The notes under the pieces were generated by a model, which did no database searches, was not told where the DNA came from, and worked only from the letters and a program-made list of their open reading frames with translations. 64,000 bases of DNA from Duganella sp. CF458. Its GTDB lineage: Bacteria; Pseudomonadota; Gammaproteobacteria; Burkholderiales; Burkholderiaceae_D. Below are positions 1 to 8,393 of this stretch, piece by piece (position 1 is the first letter of the stretch; each line of letters begins with the position of its first letter). The DNA is taken from NCBI RefSeq assembly GCF_900113115.1, contig NZ_FOOF01000006.1, forward strand, positions 62,001 to 126,000, given 5' to 3'. Position numbers and translations under genes: made by a program.

Positions 1-180
1 TTTTTTGATCCACTGGTTGACCACCCAGGCGCCGTTTTCCTTCTGGGCCACGCGCAGCGAGCCATTGTCCAGGCCTGCCAGCACGTGATTGACGGCGTCG
101 CGCACTTCGGCAGTGGCGTTGGACGGGTTGATTTCAGCGCGGTTGTCCCACGCGGTTTCAATAATTTGCTGGATGCTCAT
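1..180 (-). CDS. dapD: DapD N-terminus (partial): tetrahydrodipicolinate N-succinyltransferase
   Basis: The first 60 codons of a leftward gene that runs off the window. The translation begins [17 protein letters not shown] and continues with a segment reading [19 protein letters not shown], which matches the start of proteobacterial DapD (E. coli: NIIETAFERRAEI, then RVAEKIDGQWVTHQWLKK). DapD transfers a succinyl group from succinyl-CoA to tetrahydrodipicolinate in the succinylase branch of lysine and diaminopimelate synthesis. The start codon lies two bases after the stop of dapC, the next enzyme-coding gene of the pathway, so the two are very likely co-transcribed. The catalytic left-handed beta-helix lies outside the window. 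Confidence 0.9.
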   Translation of the reverse strand, partial: MSIQQIIETAWDNRAEINPSNATAEVRDAVNHVLAGLDNGSLRVAQKENGAWVVNQWIKK

Positions 181-182
181 TT

Positions 183-1400
183 TTACTGGCTTTTCAGTTG
201 ATGACAGAATTGGACGATACGGCGCGCCGCTTCCAGGCCTTCCTCGGTCTCGGCAACCAGCGCCATGCGGATGCGGTTGCGGCCCGGGTTGCTGCCATGG
301 GCGTCGCGCGCCAGGTAACTACCCGGCAGCACGGTGACATTGTACTCGGCGTGCAGGCGGCGGGCGAATTCGGTGTCGGACAGGCCGCTGCGGGTCACAT
401 CGGCCCACAGGTAGAAGCCGGCGTCCGGCATTTGCACGTCCAGCACCTCCTGGATAAGGGGCGTGATGGCGGCGAATTTGGCGCGGTATTGCGCGCGGTT
501 TTCCTCGACATGGGTCTCGTCGGCCCAGGCGGCGACAGAAGCGGCCTGCACATGCGGGCCCATGGCGCTGCCGTGGTAGGTGCGGTACAGCAGGAATTTC
601 TTCAGTACTTGCGCGTCGCCGGCCACGAAGCCGGAGCGCATGCCCGGTACGTTGGAGCGCTTGGACAGGCTGGAAAACACCACCAGGCGGGCATAAGGTT
701 CGCCTTCCTTGGTCAGGCCGAGGAGATTGGCGGCCTGCATGGCGCCCAGCGGCGGCGCGTCGCCATGGTAGATCTCCGAATAGCACTCGTCGGCGGCGAT
801 GATGAAGTTATAACGTTCCGACAGCGCGAACAAGTGCTCCCAGTCGGTCAGCGTCAGCACGGCGCCGGTCGGATTGCCCGGCGAGCAGAGAAACAGCAGG
901 CGCACGCGCTGCCAGACTGCTTCCGGCACGCTGTCGTAATCCGGGGAGAAGTTGCGGGCCGGGTCGGAATTGACGAAATACGGCTCGGCGCCGGCCAGGA
1001 AAGCCGCGCCTTCATAGATCTGGTAGAACGGGTTGGGGCACATCACCAGCGCGCCGGTATCGGGCGCGATCACCGTCTGGGCGAATGAGAACAGCGCCTC
1101 GCGCGAGCCGTTCACCGGCAGCACCTGGGTGGCGCGATCCAGCGTCGGCAGGCCGTAGCGGCGCTCCAGCCACGAAGCGATCGCATTGCGCAGCGCCTCG
1201 CTACCGGCGGTCACCGGGTAGTTGGCCAGGCCGTCCAGGTTGTCGATCAGCGCCTGGCGGATGAAGGCCGGGGTAGGGTGCTTCGGCTCGCCCATGCCCA
1301 GGCTGATCGGCTTGAAAGCGGGGTTGGGCGTGCTGCCGGCGAAGAGCTGGCGCAGTTTTTCGAACGGGTAGGACTGCAGCTTGTCGAGATGTGGATTCAT
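183..1400 (-). CDS. dapC: Succinyldiaminopimelate transaminase DapC
   Basis: A 405-residue fold-type I PLP aminotransferase. Visible landmarks are GNPTG near residue 175, the cofactor-contacting Asp at about 204 (AADECY), the Schiff-base Lys at 247 in SSLSKRSN and the following Arg of GMRSGF. Beta-proteobacterial DapC converts N-succinyl-2-amino-6-ketopimelate to N-succinyl-L,L-diaminopimelate using glutamate. Adjacency to dapD supports this role over the generic class I/II call. I chose the ATG giving [16 protein letters not shown] because it matches the usual DapC start; an upstream in-frame start at 1424 would add eight residues. Confidence 0.9.
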   Translation of the reverse strand: MNPHLDKLQSYPFEKLRQLFAGSTPNPAFKPISLGMGEPKHPTPAFIRQALIDNLDGLANYPVTAGSEALRNAIASWLERRYGLPTLDRATQVLPVNGSREALFSFAQTVIAPDTGALVMCPNPFYQIYEGAAFLAGAEPYFVNSDPARNFSPDYDSVPEAVWQRVRLLFLCSPGNPTGAVLTLTDWEHLFALSERYNFIIAADECYSEIYHGDAPPLGAMQAANLLGLTKEGEPYARLVVFSSLSKRSNVPGMRSGFVAGDAQVLKKFLLYRTYHGSAMGPHVQAASVAAWADETHVEENRAQYRAKFAAITPLIQEVLDVQMPDAGFYLWADVTRSGLSDTEFARRLHAEYNVTVLPGSYLARDAHGSNPGRNRIRMALVAETEEGLEAARRIVQFCHQLKSQ

Positions 1401-1489
1401 GGCGCATACGGCTGGTTGAACCATTGATTATAGCCGTACTGGGCAACAGTGGCGTTGCTGCAAAATTGACAAGAGGATATGATCGATAC

Positions 1490-3313
1490 ATGGAAGCCAC
1501 AACACAAGACACCGGGCTGTTCGCGCAGGAGCCCGTCCGCGATGCCGCCGTAACGCGGCGCGTGGGTCAACTGCGCCTGATCGCCGGCCTGCTGCAGGGT
1601 GGTCTGTTGTATTTCTTATATCGCTCGCAGCAATCGGGCGCTTGGCCGGCCAACCATCCCATGCTGTATGTACCGTTGCTGATGGCCGGGATCGTGCTGC
1701 CGGTCCTGCTGATTTCCAGCCTGGGCCATCTGGAACGGCGCCCATTGGCCTGGTGGCTGGGGGCGGCCGCCGCCGTGCTTGCCGCCGTGGGCATGCACGA
1801 CGCGTGGCGCAACGCATTCGACCATGCGCCCGTGCTGCGCCCAAGCTTCCTGTTGTTCCCGTTTTGCATAGGCTTTTTCTTTGTCGCCCACAGCCTGGTG
1901 ATGGCCGGCGCGCACGACAGGCGCTGGGTCGCTCAATACGCCACCTGCTTTGAAAGCGCCTGGAAGCTCGCCATCCAGCTCTTGTTTTCCGCCCTGTTTG
2001 TGCTTGGCATATGGCTGGTAATGTGGATGGGCGCCGCGCTGTTCGGTCTCTTGAAGCTGGATTTCCTTGAGCGGCTGCTGCTGAAGCCATGGTTCTCGGT
2101 GCCGCTGGTGTGCCTGGCCTTCTCGAGCGCCATGCATACGACCGACGTACGGCCGGCCATCGTGCGCGGCATCCGCAGCCTGCTGTTGGTGCTGATGGCC
2201 TGGATCTTGCCGATCGCGGTGCTGCTGGTCGGCGGCTTCCTGGCCTCGCTGACGTTCACCGGGCTGGAGGTGCTGTGGCAGACGCGCCACGCGACGGCGG
2301 TGCTGCTGGCAAGTTGCGCGGTGCTGGTCGTGCTGGTGAATGCAGCCTTCCAGGCTGGCGACGCGGCGGCAGGGCTGGCGCGCGTCGTGCGCTTCGCCGC
2401 ACGCGTGGCCTGTTTCCTGCTGCCACCGCTGACAGTATTGGGCGTTTATGCACTTGGCCTGCGGGTGGCCGATTACGGTTGGACCGCGGACCGGGTGATC
2501 GCGGCGGCCTGCCTGGTGGTGGCTTTGTTTTATGCCGGCGGCTACCTGCTGGCGGCCGTGCGCCGCGGCGGCTCCTGGCTGGACGGCCTGCGCCAGGTGA
2601 ATATTGCGGCAGCTTTCCTTGCACTTGCGGTGTCACTGGCCATGTTTACGCCATTCGCCGATCCGGCGCGCATTTCGGTGGCCGACCAGGTGGCGCGCCT
2701 GGCGCGCGGCACCACGCCGGCCGAGAAGTTCGATTACGGCTTCCTGCGTTACCACGGTGCGCGGTATGGCATGGATGCCCTGCAGGCACTGGCTGCGCAC
2801 GGCACCGGTCCGCAGGCCGAGGCCGTGCGCACGCGCGCGGCGGATGCCCTGAACGAAGGGTATGAAGACCGGACGGCAAAGCGCGCGCCGGTTCCCGCCG
2901 CCGGCCCGCCCAACCTGGACGTGTGGCCGAAGGGCGCGCAATTGCCCGCTGGCTTCCTCAAGCAGGATTGGATGAGGACGTGGCAACCGTACCCGCCGCC
3001 AGCTTGCATGCGCGGCGCGGGAACCCGCTGCGATGCCATCGTGCTTGACGGTGATGGCGATGGCCGGCCGGACGTGCTGGTGCTTGGCGTGGAACGTGGC
3101 GACGGCGCCGCGCTGCTATCGGAAAGAAATGGCAGGTGGGAGGTTATCGGCCGCCCATCGCAAGGACTTGCCGGCTGCCCGCGCTTGCAGGAACGCCTGC
3201 GTGCCGGCCAGTTCAAGTTCAGCACCACGCCATTGCGCGACATCGAGGTGGGCGGCCAACGGATCGTCCTGGTACCGCCGGAGCCCGAGCTGCCGGATTG
3301 CGACGGGCGCTAG
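1490..3313 (+). CDS. DUF4153-type polytopic membrane protein
   Basis: About 607 residues from the ATG at 1490, which has a GAGGAT Shine-Dalgarno about 11 bases upstream. The first two thirds contain roughly ten to twelve hydrophobic helices in the pattern of DUF4153 inner-membrane proteins, whose function is unknown. The last 200 residues look soluble and carry an Asp-rich stretch, DGDGDGRPDVLVLG, resembling an FG-GAP/calcium-binding repeat, then a short beta-rich tail ending PEPELPDCDGR. The gene is divergent from dapC and ends convergently with the next gene, sharing the four bases CTAG as both stop codons. The family call is by overall look and membrane topology. Confidence 0.65.
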   Translation: MEATTQDTGLFAQEPVRDAAVTRRVGQLRLIAGLLQGGLLYFLYRSQQSGAWPANHPMLYVPLLMAGIVLPVLLISSLGHLERRPLAWWLGAAAAVLAAVGMHDAWRNAFDHAPVLRPSFLLFPFCIGFFFVAHSLVMAGAHDRRWVAQYATCFESAWKLAIQLLFSALFVLGIWLVMWMGAALFGLLKLDFLERLLLKPWFSVPLVCLAFSSAMHTTDVRPAIVRGIRSLLLVLMAWILPIAVLLVGGFLASLTFTGLEVLWQTRHATAVLLASCAVLVVLVNAAFQAGDAAAGLARVVRFAARVACFLLPPLTVLGVYALGLRVADYGWTADRVIAAACLVVALFYAGGYLLAAVRRGGSWLDGLRQVNIAAAFLALAVSLAMFTPFADPARISVADQVARLARGTTPAEKFDYGFLRYHGARYGMDALQALAAHGTGPQAEAVRTRAADALNEGYEDRTAKRAPVPAAGPPNLDVWPKGAQLPAGFLKQDWMRTWQPYPPPACMRGAGTRCDAIVLDGDGDGRPDVLVLGVERGDGAALLSERNGRWEVIGRPSQGLAGCPRLQERLRAGQFKFSTTPLRDIEVGGQRIVLVPPEPELPDCDGR

Positions 3314-4056
3314 CCGGCGGCGACGCCCTGGCTCTCCAGCAGTGCTTTCATCCGGCGCCAGTGCGAGCCGCGCCAGAACACCCCCTGGCACACATCGCAA
3401 GTCAGGAATTCTTCATGCGATGCCCTGACAGCAGGCGGCAACTGCGGTGCCACCTCAGCCTTTGCCACCGTCCGCAATGGCGCATTGCAGGCCAGGCACA
3501 GCGTGAACGGCCGTGCACTGGCCGCCAGGTCCAGGCGCTGGAAGATCTCCGCAAACTGCGCCGCAGGCTTCAAGGCCCGTATATAACAGCCGTGCGTGAT
3601 GCCGCGCCGCTTTAACAGGTCCCGGTCGCGGGTGAGGGCAACGCGGCCCTCGTCCTCCGACAGCGCAGCGACCGTTGGATCGTCAATCCGGTTGTCGTAG
3701 AGCGTATCGAAGCCTGCCATGCGTAGCAGTCGCGCCAGGCCACCCAGGTGGGCATCGGCCACGAATCGCATCACGCGCAAGGGCTCGGCGCGCACCCGCA
3801 ACAGCGGCCGCACATCGAACGCCTCGAATTTGGGATAGACCGCCACCCGGTCGCCATCGCACAGCATGCGCTCGAAGCCGCAGGATTCGCCATTGACCAG
3901 GATCAGTTCGACCTCAGTATGCGGCACGCCGAGCGCCTCGATCATGTGCTTGGTGGTGGCGGCGCGCGCGCACGGCACAGTGAACTCAACTTTGCGACGC
4001 GCGCGCGGCAGGAAGTCGTTTAGTTCTTCGTAGAAACGGAAAGTGGCGCTGACCAT
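3310..4056 (-). CDS. Mut7-C RNase-domain protein with ubiquitin-like N-terminus
   Basis: 248 residues. Residues 1-80 resemble the ubiquitin/MoaD-like Mut7-C N-terminal domain (FRFYEELNDFL, then GDRVAVYPKFEAFDV). Residues 95-180 match the Mut7-C PIN-like RNase core, with an acidic site around D101 (FVADAHLGGLARLLRMAG) and LTRDRDLLKR. The C-terminus has a zinc ribbon with Cys at 187, 190, 220 and 223. The family is related to the C-terminal domain of the C. elegans exoribonuclease Mut-7; nuclease activity is predicted, and no bacterial role is firmly established. It stands alone between convergent neighbours. Confidence 0.85.
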   Translation of the reverse strand: MVSATFRFYEELNDFLPRARRKVEFTVPCARAATTKHMIEALGVPHTEVELILVNGESCGFERMLCDGDRVAVYPKFEAFDVRPLLRVRAEPLRVMRFVADAHLGGLARLLRMAGFDTLYDNRIDDPTVAALSEDEGRVALTRDRDLLKRRGITHGCYIRALKPAAQFAEIFQRLDLAASARPFTLCLACNAPLRTVAKAEVAPQLPPAVRASHEEFLTCDVCQGVFWRGSHWRRMKALLESQGVAAG

Positions 4057-4113
4057 ACCGCAGTATAATTATTTGGCGCCGGCTGTCGAATTCCGGATGT
4101 GCTGGCACAACGG

Positions 4114-4500
4114 CTAAGCCGCTGCCGCGCCGGCGCGCAGCGGGCATTCCTCCATCTGCGCGCTGAGGCGGCGCGCCAGCTCGCCGCGCAGTTCCTGCAG
4201 GCCGCCGATACGGCGGTCGATCTCGGCCAGCTTGGCCTGCAGGGCCGTGCGCAGCGCCGCCATAGTGGCGGCACTGTCGCGGGCCGGCGCCGCCAGCAGC
4301 GGCAGGTCGGCCTCGATTTCCTGCAAGGTAAAGCCCAGCGCCTGGGCCATGCGGATATAGCGCAGCCAATCCGCCGCTTGCTCCGGATAGTCGCGGTAGC
4401 CGTTGCCGCTGCGGCGCGCCGCCAGCAAGCCGCGCTTCTCGTAATAACGCAAGGTATCGCGGCTGAGGCCCGTGGCCTCGGCCAGTTCGCCGATCTGCAT
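4114..4500 (-). CDS. MerR-family transcriptional regulator
   Basis: 128 residues starting MQIGELAEATGLSRDTLRYY, the canonical MerR winged helix-turn-helix, followed by EKRGLL and GYRDY and a C-terminal coiled-coil dimerisation helix (about residues 75-118). Only one Cys is seen, close to the C-terminus (EECPL). A multi-Cys metal site as in MerR or CueR is therefore not evident, and an organic or redox effector is possible. It is divergent from a membrane protein whose promoter carries a MerR-type spacer dyad, so that gene pair is the likely target. Confidence 0.9.
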   Translation of the reverse strand: MQIGELAEATGLSRDTLRYYEKRGLLAARRSGNGYRDYPEQAADWLRYIRMAQALGFTLQEIEADLPLLAAPARDSAATMAALRTALQAKLAEIDRRIGGLQELRGELARRLSAQMEECPLRAGAAAA

Positions 4501-4521
4501 CGCGTTGCTCCCAAAAAGTGC

Positions 4522-4553
4522 TTGACCATGGAGTGTACTCCAAGGTTTAAGCT
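4522..4553 (+). promoter_or_regulatory. MerR-type promoter with over-long spacer and dyad operator
   Basis: A -35 box TTGACC (4522-4527) is followed by a TAAGCT -10 box (4548-4553) with a 20-bp spacer. The spacer is filled by an inverted repeat, ACCATGGAGT-GT-ACTCCAAGGT (4525-4546), with 10-bp arms and one mismatch. An elongated 19-20 bp spacer occupied by a dyad is the signature of promoters activated by MerR proteins through DNA untwisting. The regulator gene is divergent and adjacent. The expected transcription start falls at about 4560, at or next to the ATG at 4561. Confidence 0.8.
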
Positions 4554-4560
4554 GCGCAGC

Positions 4561-4968
4561 ATGAATACTTCAAACATCCGCAAACTGGTGCGCGCCAGCG
4601 CCGCCTACGACCTGCTGCTCACCGCACCTTTCGCCACCCCTTGGACTTTCGCCGTCGCCCACGGCCACCTGTCCGCGCTCAACCAGGCACTCGGCGGCCC
4701 GCCGCTGCCGGCGTTCGGCACCCTGCATCTACTATTTGCCTGCCTGATGGGCAGCATCGTGCTGGTATGGTCCTGGTTGCGCCTGCGCGACCCGCAAGCG
4801 CAATTTGCCACCTATGACGGCGCCGCGCGCTTCATGTTCAGCACCTGGTTTGCGTGGACCTTGGCCGGCGGCGGCCTGCCGCTGGCCTGGCTGTTCATCG
4901 TGCCCGAATTCGCATGGGGCGTCGCCCAGTGGTATGCTGTTCCTCCGTTGAGCAAAAGGGGAGGGTGA
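4561..4968 (+). CDS. Small polytopic membrane protein, MerR-controlled
   Basis: 135 residues with about three to four hydrophobic segments (for example LHLLFACLMGSIVLVWSWL and TLAGGGLPLAWLFIVPEF) and conserved-looking Trp/Phe-rich ends. I do not recognise a family with certainty. The ATG at 4561 is chosen because the upstream in-frame ATG at 4530 lies inside the MerR operator. The stop is one base before the start of the VOC gene at 4970, so the two form an operon under the MerR-type promoter. A role in sensing or resisting the MerR effector is plausible but unproven. Confidence 0.7.
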   Translation: MNTSNIRKLVRASAAYDLLLTAPFATPWTFAVAHGHLSALNQALGGPPLPAFGTLHLLFACLMGSIVLVWSWLRLRDPQAQFATYDGAARFMFSTWFAWTLAGGGLPLAWLFIVPEFAWGVAQWYAVPPLSKRGG

Positions 4969-4969
4969 T

Positions 4970-5359
4970 ATGCAAGCGCAACCTTTAATTGCTGTCAGTA
5001 ACGTCGAGGCGACTAGCCGCTGGTACCAGAAAACCCTGGGCTTGCAGAGCGGCCATGGCGGCAACGAGTACGAGCAATTGCTGCATGACGGCCGCATGGT
5101 GCTGCAATTGCACCGTTGGGACGCCCACCACCATCCGCATATCGGCAACCCTGAACAGCGCCCCTACGGCAACGGTGCGCTGCTGTGGTTCTGGACCGAC
5201 GATTTCGACGACGCGGTCGACCGCGCCAGCGCAGCCGGCGCAACGGTGCTGGAAGGGCCGAAAGAAAACAGCAACGCGCAGCACCGGGAATTATGGCTGC
5301 GCGATCCGGAAGGTTATGTGGTCGTGCTGGCGGGGCCGTATGGCGACGTCGGCATGTAG
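4970..5359 (+). CDS. VOC-family (glyoxalase/bleomycin-resistance fold) protein
   Basis: 129 residues with two beta-alpha-beta-beta-beta modules typical of the vicinal oxygen chelate family: the N-terminal module has NVEATSRWYQKTLGL, and the C-terminal module has DPEGYVVVLAGP after LWFWTDDFDDAVDRA. Candidate metal ligands include the His cluster WDAHHHPHIG and the Glu in LWLRDPEGY. Members range from glyoxalases and dioxygenases to drug-binding proteins, so the substrate cannot be assigned. It is the second gene of the MerR-controlled operon, which favours a detoxification role. It abuts the convergent dipeptidase-like gene with no intervening base. Confidence 0.85.
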   Translation: MQAQPLIAVSNVEATSRWYQKTLGLQSGHGGNEYEQLLHDGRMVLQLHRWDAHHHPHIGNPEQRPYGNGALLWFWTDDFDDAVDRASAAGATVLEGPKENSNAQHRELWLRDPEGYVVVLAGPYGDVGM

Positions 5360-6322
5360 TTAATGCCAGGTATCCCGCGCCACGCGCAACATATTACGGC
5401 CCAGGACCTGTTCGATCTCGTTGGGCGCCATGCCCAGCTTGCGCAATTCCAGCGGCAGCGAGCGCCAGGCATAGATCGGCACGAAAGAAGGCGCACGGCC
5501 GGCGCGATAGCCGGCCGACTCAGGCCACCACCACGCCGGGTTGAAGCCGCCCGGCGGCGTATCGTCCAGGTCTTTCTCCTTGAAGCAGATATCCAGGCCG
5601 ACGCCGGCGTGCGCCACGCCCACCAGGTCCGCCACGTACGCCACATGGCGCGCCACATCCGCCGCAGTCGGCTGCTCGGTACCCAGGAACCAGGACAGTC
5701 CCGATACGCACACCACGCCGCCGGTGGCAGCGCAGGCATGGATCTGTTCATCGGTTACATTGCGCCCATGCGGCACCAGCGTGAAAGGATTGGCATGGCT
5801 GAACACCACGGGCTTGCTGGAAGCTTCCATGATCTCCAGGCTGCACAGGCGGCCGGTGTGCGCGCAATCGACGATGATGCCGGCGTCGTTCACCGCCTTC
5901 AGTACCCGGTGGCCAAGGCGCGTCAGGCCGCGCGCGGTGTCGTGACAGCCGTCGGCGACGTTGTTGTTACGGTTGTAGGAGAACAGCATCTGCCGCACGC
6001 CCAGGCGGGCATACACTTCGGCCATTTCCGGCTGCTCCATCAGCGGCATCGCCCCTTCAAGATCGAAACCAATCGCCAGCACGCCATCGGCGGCGGCCCG
6101 GATCACTTCATCCACGCCCGATACCAGGCGATAGCGGTCCGGATTGGCGGCGATCGTGGCGCGATAGCCGGCGATCACCGACATCACCTGCGATACCGGA
6201 TTCATGTCGGCGCCCACATTGACCGACACGTAGTTCAAGCCAGCGGAATGCAGCTGGCTAAGGGGTGAAAAGTCGGCCTGCGGATGCTGCGGCAGGCAGA
6301 GGTGGGCGTCCCAATTGATCAT
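5360..6322 (-). CDS. Membrane dipeptidase (peptidase M19)-like protein with altered metal site
   Basis: 320 residues. Four of the M19 dizinc-site landmarks are visible: the bridging Glu in GFDLEGAMPL, His in GIIVDCAHTGR, His in PVVFSHANP and Asp in GVGLDICF. Asn-rich FSYNRNNNVADGCHD fits the usual THNxxN region. The N-terminal His-x-Asp motif is instead WDAHLCLP, with Cys where the second ligand Asp would be. M19 enzymes cleave dipeptides or related amide bonds; the substrate here is unknown. The start MINWDAHLCLP is chosen because it puts the first ligand at the usual N-terminal place; a further upstream start would enter the divergent promoter region. Confidence 0.8.
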   Translation of the reverse strand: MINWDAHLCLPQHPQADFSPLSQLHSAGLNYVSVNVGADMNPVSQVMSVIAGYRATIAANPDRYRLVSGVDEVIRAAADGVLAIGFDLEGAMPLMEQPEMAEVYARLGVRQMLFSYNRNNNVADGCHDTARGLTRLGHRVLKAVNDAGIIVDCAHTGRLCSLEIMEASSKPVVFSHANPFTLVPHGRNVTDEQIHACAATGGVVCVSGLSWFLGTEQPTAADVARHVAYVADLVGVAHAGVGLDICFKEKDLDDTPPGGFNPAWWWPESAGYRAGRAPSFVPIYAWRSLPLELRKLGMAPNEIEQVLGRNMLRVARDTWH

Positions 6323-6383
6323 TCTTCTGTAAATGTTGGTAGTTTGATAGCAAACGTATAGTCGCATGAAATCCGGCGCAAGG

Positions 6384-6389
6384 TATACT
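6384..6389 (+). promoter_or_regulatory. Probable -10 box of the DEAD-box helicase gene
   Basis: TATACT at 6384-6389, preceded by AGG, lies 26 bases before the ATG at 6416, in the divergent region shared with the M19 gene. No convincing -35 hexamer is seen at 17 bp (GTCGCA), so this would be a -10-driven promoter. No clear Shine-Dalgarno precedes the ATG. Confidence 0.35.
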
Positions 6390-6415
6390 GCCGGCTTATC
6401 CAAACCAAGCACACC

Positions 6416-7672
6416 ATGACATTTACCCCCCTGGGCCTCGCGCCCGCACTGCTCAACGCCATCACCGAGACCGGCTACAGCACGCCCACCGCCATCCAGT
6501 CCGCCGCCATTCCGCCCGCCTTGCGCGGCGCCGACGTGCTGGGGCAGGCGCAAACCGGTTCCGGCAAGACGGCCGCTTTCGCGCTGCCGTTGCTGAACGC
6601 CTTGCTGGCGGCGGACCGCCAGGGCGTTGGGCCGCGCAAGCTGTACGCGCTGGTACTGGCGCCGACGCGGGAGCTGGCCGCGCAGGTTGGCGAGACATTG
6701 CGCGGGCTGGCGTCCCACCTGCCGTCGCCGGTCAAGGTCTCGGTAGCCTTTGGCGGGGTATCGATCAACCCGCAGATGATGGCGCTGCGCGGCGGCACCG
6801 ACATCATGGTCGCCACGCCTGGCCGCCTGCTCGACTTGGCCGAACATAACGCCATCAAACTGGACGGCACCTCGGTGCTGGTGCTGGATGAAGCGGACAA
6901 GCTGCTGGACATGGGCTTCGCCGACGAAATCGCCCGCATCATGGCGCTGCTGCCGGCGCGCCGCCAGAACCTGTTCTTCTCCGCCACCTTCCCGCCGGCG
7001 GTGCAGGCGCTGGCCGACAAGCTGCTGCACGATCCGGTACGCGTCGCCACGCACGATGAAGCGGCAGACGCCCCCGACATTACCCAGCGCGCGATTGAAG
7101 TCGACCAGTCGCAGCGCACCTCGCTGCTGCGCATCCTGATGAAAGAACAGGGCTGGCGCCAGGTACTGGTGTTTGTCGCCACCAAATACGCCTCCGAGCA
7201 CGTCGCCGACAAGCTGCGGCGAGGCGGCGTGGCGGCGGAAGCCTTCCACGGCGATTTCAGCCAGGGCGCCCGCACCTCGGTGCTGAACGACTTCCGCGAA
7301 GGCAAACTGAAGGTGCTGGTCGCAACCGACGTCGCCGCGCGCGGCATCGACATCGCCCAGTTGCCGGTCGTGGTCAACTACGACCTGCCGCGCTCACCGG
7401 CCGACTATACCCACCGCATCGGCCGTACCGGCCGCGCCGGCGCCAGCGGCCTGGCGGTCAGCTTCATCACCCCCGACGCCGAGCAGCACTTCCGCCTGAT
7501 CGAAAAGCGCCAGGATGTCCGCGTCCCACGCGAACGCCTGGCCGGGTTCGAGCCCAGCGCGGAAGCCAAGCCGCTGCCCCCCGGCGCCGACGACGGCACC
7601 GGCGGCATCAAGGGCAAGCGCAAGAGCAAGAAAGACAAGCTGCGCGAAGCCGCCGCCAAAGCCGCCAGCTAA
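6416..7672 (+). CDS. DEAD-box ATP-dependent RNA helicase, RhlE-like
   Basis: 418 residues with the full motif set: Q motif (GYSTPTAIQSAAIP), motif I AQTGSGKT, Ia PTRELAAQV, Ib TPGRLLDL, II VLDEADKLLDMGF, III FSATFPP, IV VLVFVATK, V ATDVAARGIDI and VI HRIGRTGRAG. The C-terminus is a short basic tail (KGKRKSKKDKLREAAAKAAS), as in RhlE/RhlB-type helicases that act in RNA decay or ribosome assembly. Length and tail fit RhlE better than DeaD, which has an RNA-binding domain not seen here. The specific paralogue is uncertain. Confidence 0.95.
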   Translation: MTFTPLGLAPALLNAITETGYSTPTAIQSAAIPPALRGADVLGQAQTGSGKTAAFALPLLNALLAADRQGVGPRKLYALVLAPTRELAAQVGETLRGLASHLPSPVKVSVAFGGVSINPQMMALRGGTDIMVATPGRLLDLAEHNAIKLDGTSVLVLDEADKLLDMGFADEIARIMALLPARRQNLFFSATFPPAVQALADKLLHDPVRVATHDEAADAPDITQRAIEVDQSQRTSLLRILMKEQGWRQVLVFVATKYASEHVADKLRRGGVAAEAFHGDFSQGARTSVLNDFREGKLKVLVATDVAARGIDIAQLPVVVNYDLPRSPADYTHRIGRTGRAGASGLAVSFITPDAEQHFRLIEKRQDVRVPRERLAGFEPSAEAKPLPPGADDGTGGIKGKRKSKKDKLREAAAKAAS

Positions 7673-7733
7673 CAACAGTCGCGCCCGTGTCCCACCATGG
7701 GGTCACACCCGAATCGAGACACGGCCTCGGCTG

Positions 7734-8393
7734 TTATGGGGTAGTGGCGAGCTTGATGCGGCGGCGCAGGCGCTCGGCTTCGGCGCTGTCGCCGGCTTGT
7801 TCGGCCCTCTGGAGCTGGACGTTCAGCCACGCCAGCACCGCCCGGCGCCAGCCTTGTGCCGAGGCAGTATTGATGGCCGTTGTCACCAGTTCCGGCGTGG
7901 CGCGGTTGGCGCGCATCAGGGCGCCGGCGGCAACCATGCGCGATAGCGGGTCGCCGATGGCCGCCGCGGCAGAAGCGGCAGCGGCGTCGCTTGCCGCTGC
8001 GGCAACCGCGCGTTGCGGCTCGGGCAACAGGGCGGCATCGGATGGCGCGGCGCGTCCGGCCAGGTAGCGCGCATAGGCCTGGTCGGCCGCCGAAGCGTCC
8101 GGCAGCAGCGGCGTAAAGCCGGAACATTCCTCGAACGCCAGCGCCGCCACCTGCACCGCGCAACGCAGCAACTCGATCCGGATCGCCAGCGCGGGCTGCG
8201 CGGTGCTGCCGACCTGGTTGCGCGCCAGCCCGAATTCGCGCTCGGCGACGGCTGTCTTGCCTTCCATGTAGGCCGAAGTGGCGCGCTCGCTCGCGACGGC
8301 GGCGTTCAACTGCCAGTCCGGTACGCGCGGCCCGCTGCTGCATGCGGTCACCAAAACGGCAGCCAGTGCCGCGGCGAATGTGCTCATTCTCAT
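7734..8393 (-). CDS. Putative lipoprotein, third gene of the MlaE/MlaD-like cluster
   Basis: About 219 residues from the ATG that overlaps the mlaD-like stop as ATGA (8390-8393); a second ATG two codons on is also possible. The N-terminus MRMSTFAAALAAVLVTACSS is a lipoprotein signal with lipobox VTAC. The rest is Ala-rich and mostly helical, with a TPR-like look (ASERATSAYMEGKTAVAEREFGLAR) and a low-complexity Ala/Ser stretch. I do not see the ABC-transport auxiliary lipoprotein domain that usually completes such operons, so this may be a substitute or an unrelated outer-membrane lipoprotein. Confidence 0.65.
   Translation of the reverse strand: MRMSTFAAALAAVLVTACSSGPRVPDWQLNAAVASERATSAYMEGKTAVAEREFGLARNQVGSTAQPALAIRIELLRCAVQVAALAFEECSGFTPLLPDASAADQAYARYLAGRAAPSDAALLPEPQRAVAAAASDAAAASAAAAIGDPLSRMVAAGALMRANRATPELVTTAINTASAQGWRRAVLAWLNVQLQRAEQAGDSAEAERLRRRIKLATTP

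Noticed and set aside
4099..4560. An extended plus-strand frame upstream of the MerR-controlled membrane protein
   Set aside because: It is antisense to the MerR gene and includes the promoter dyad; the start at 4561 fits the promoter.
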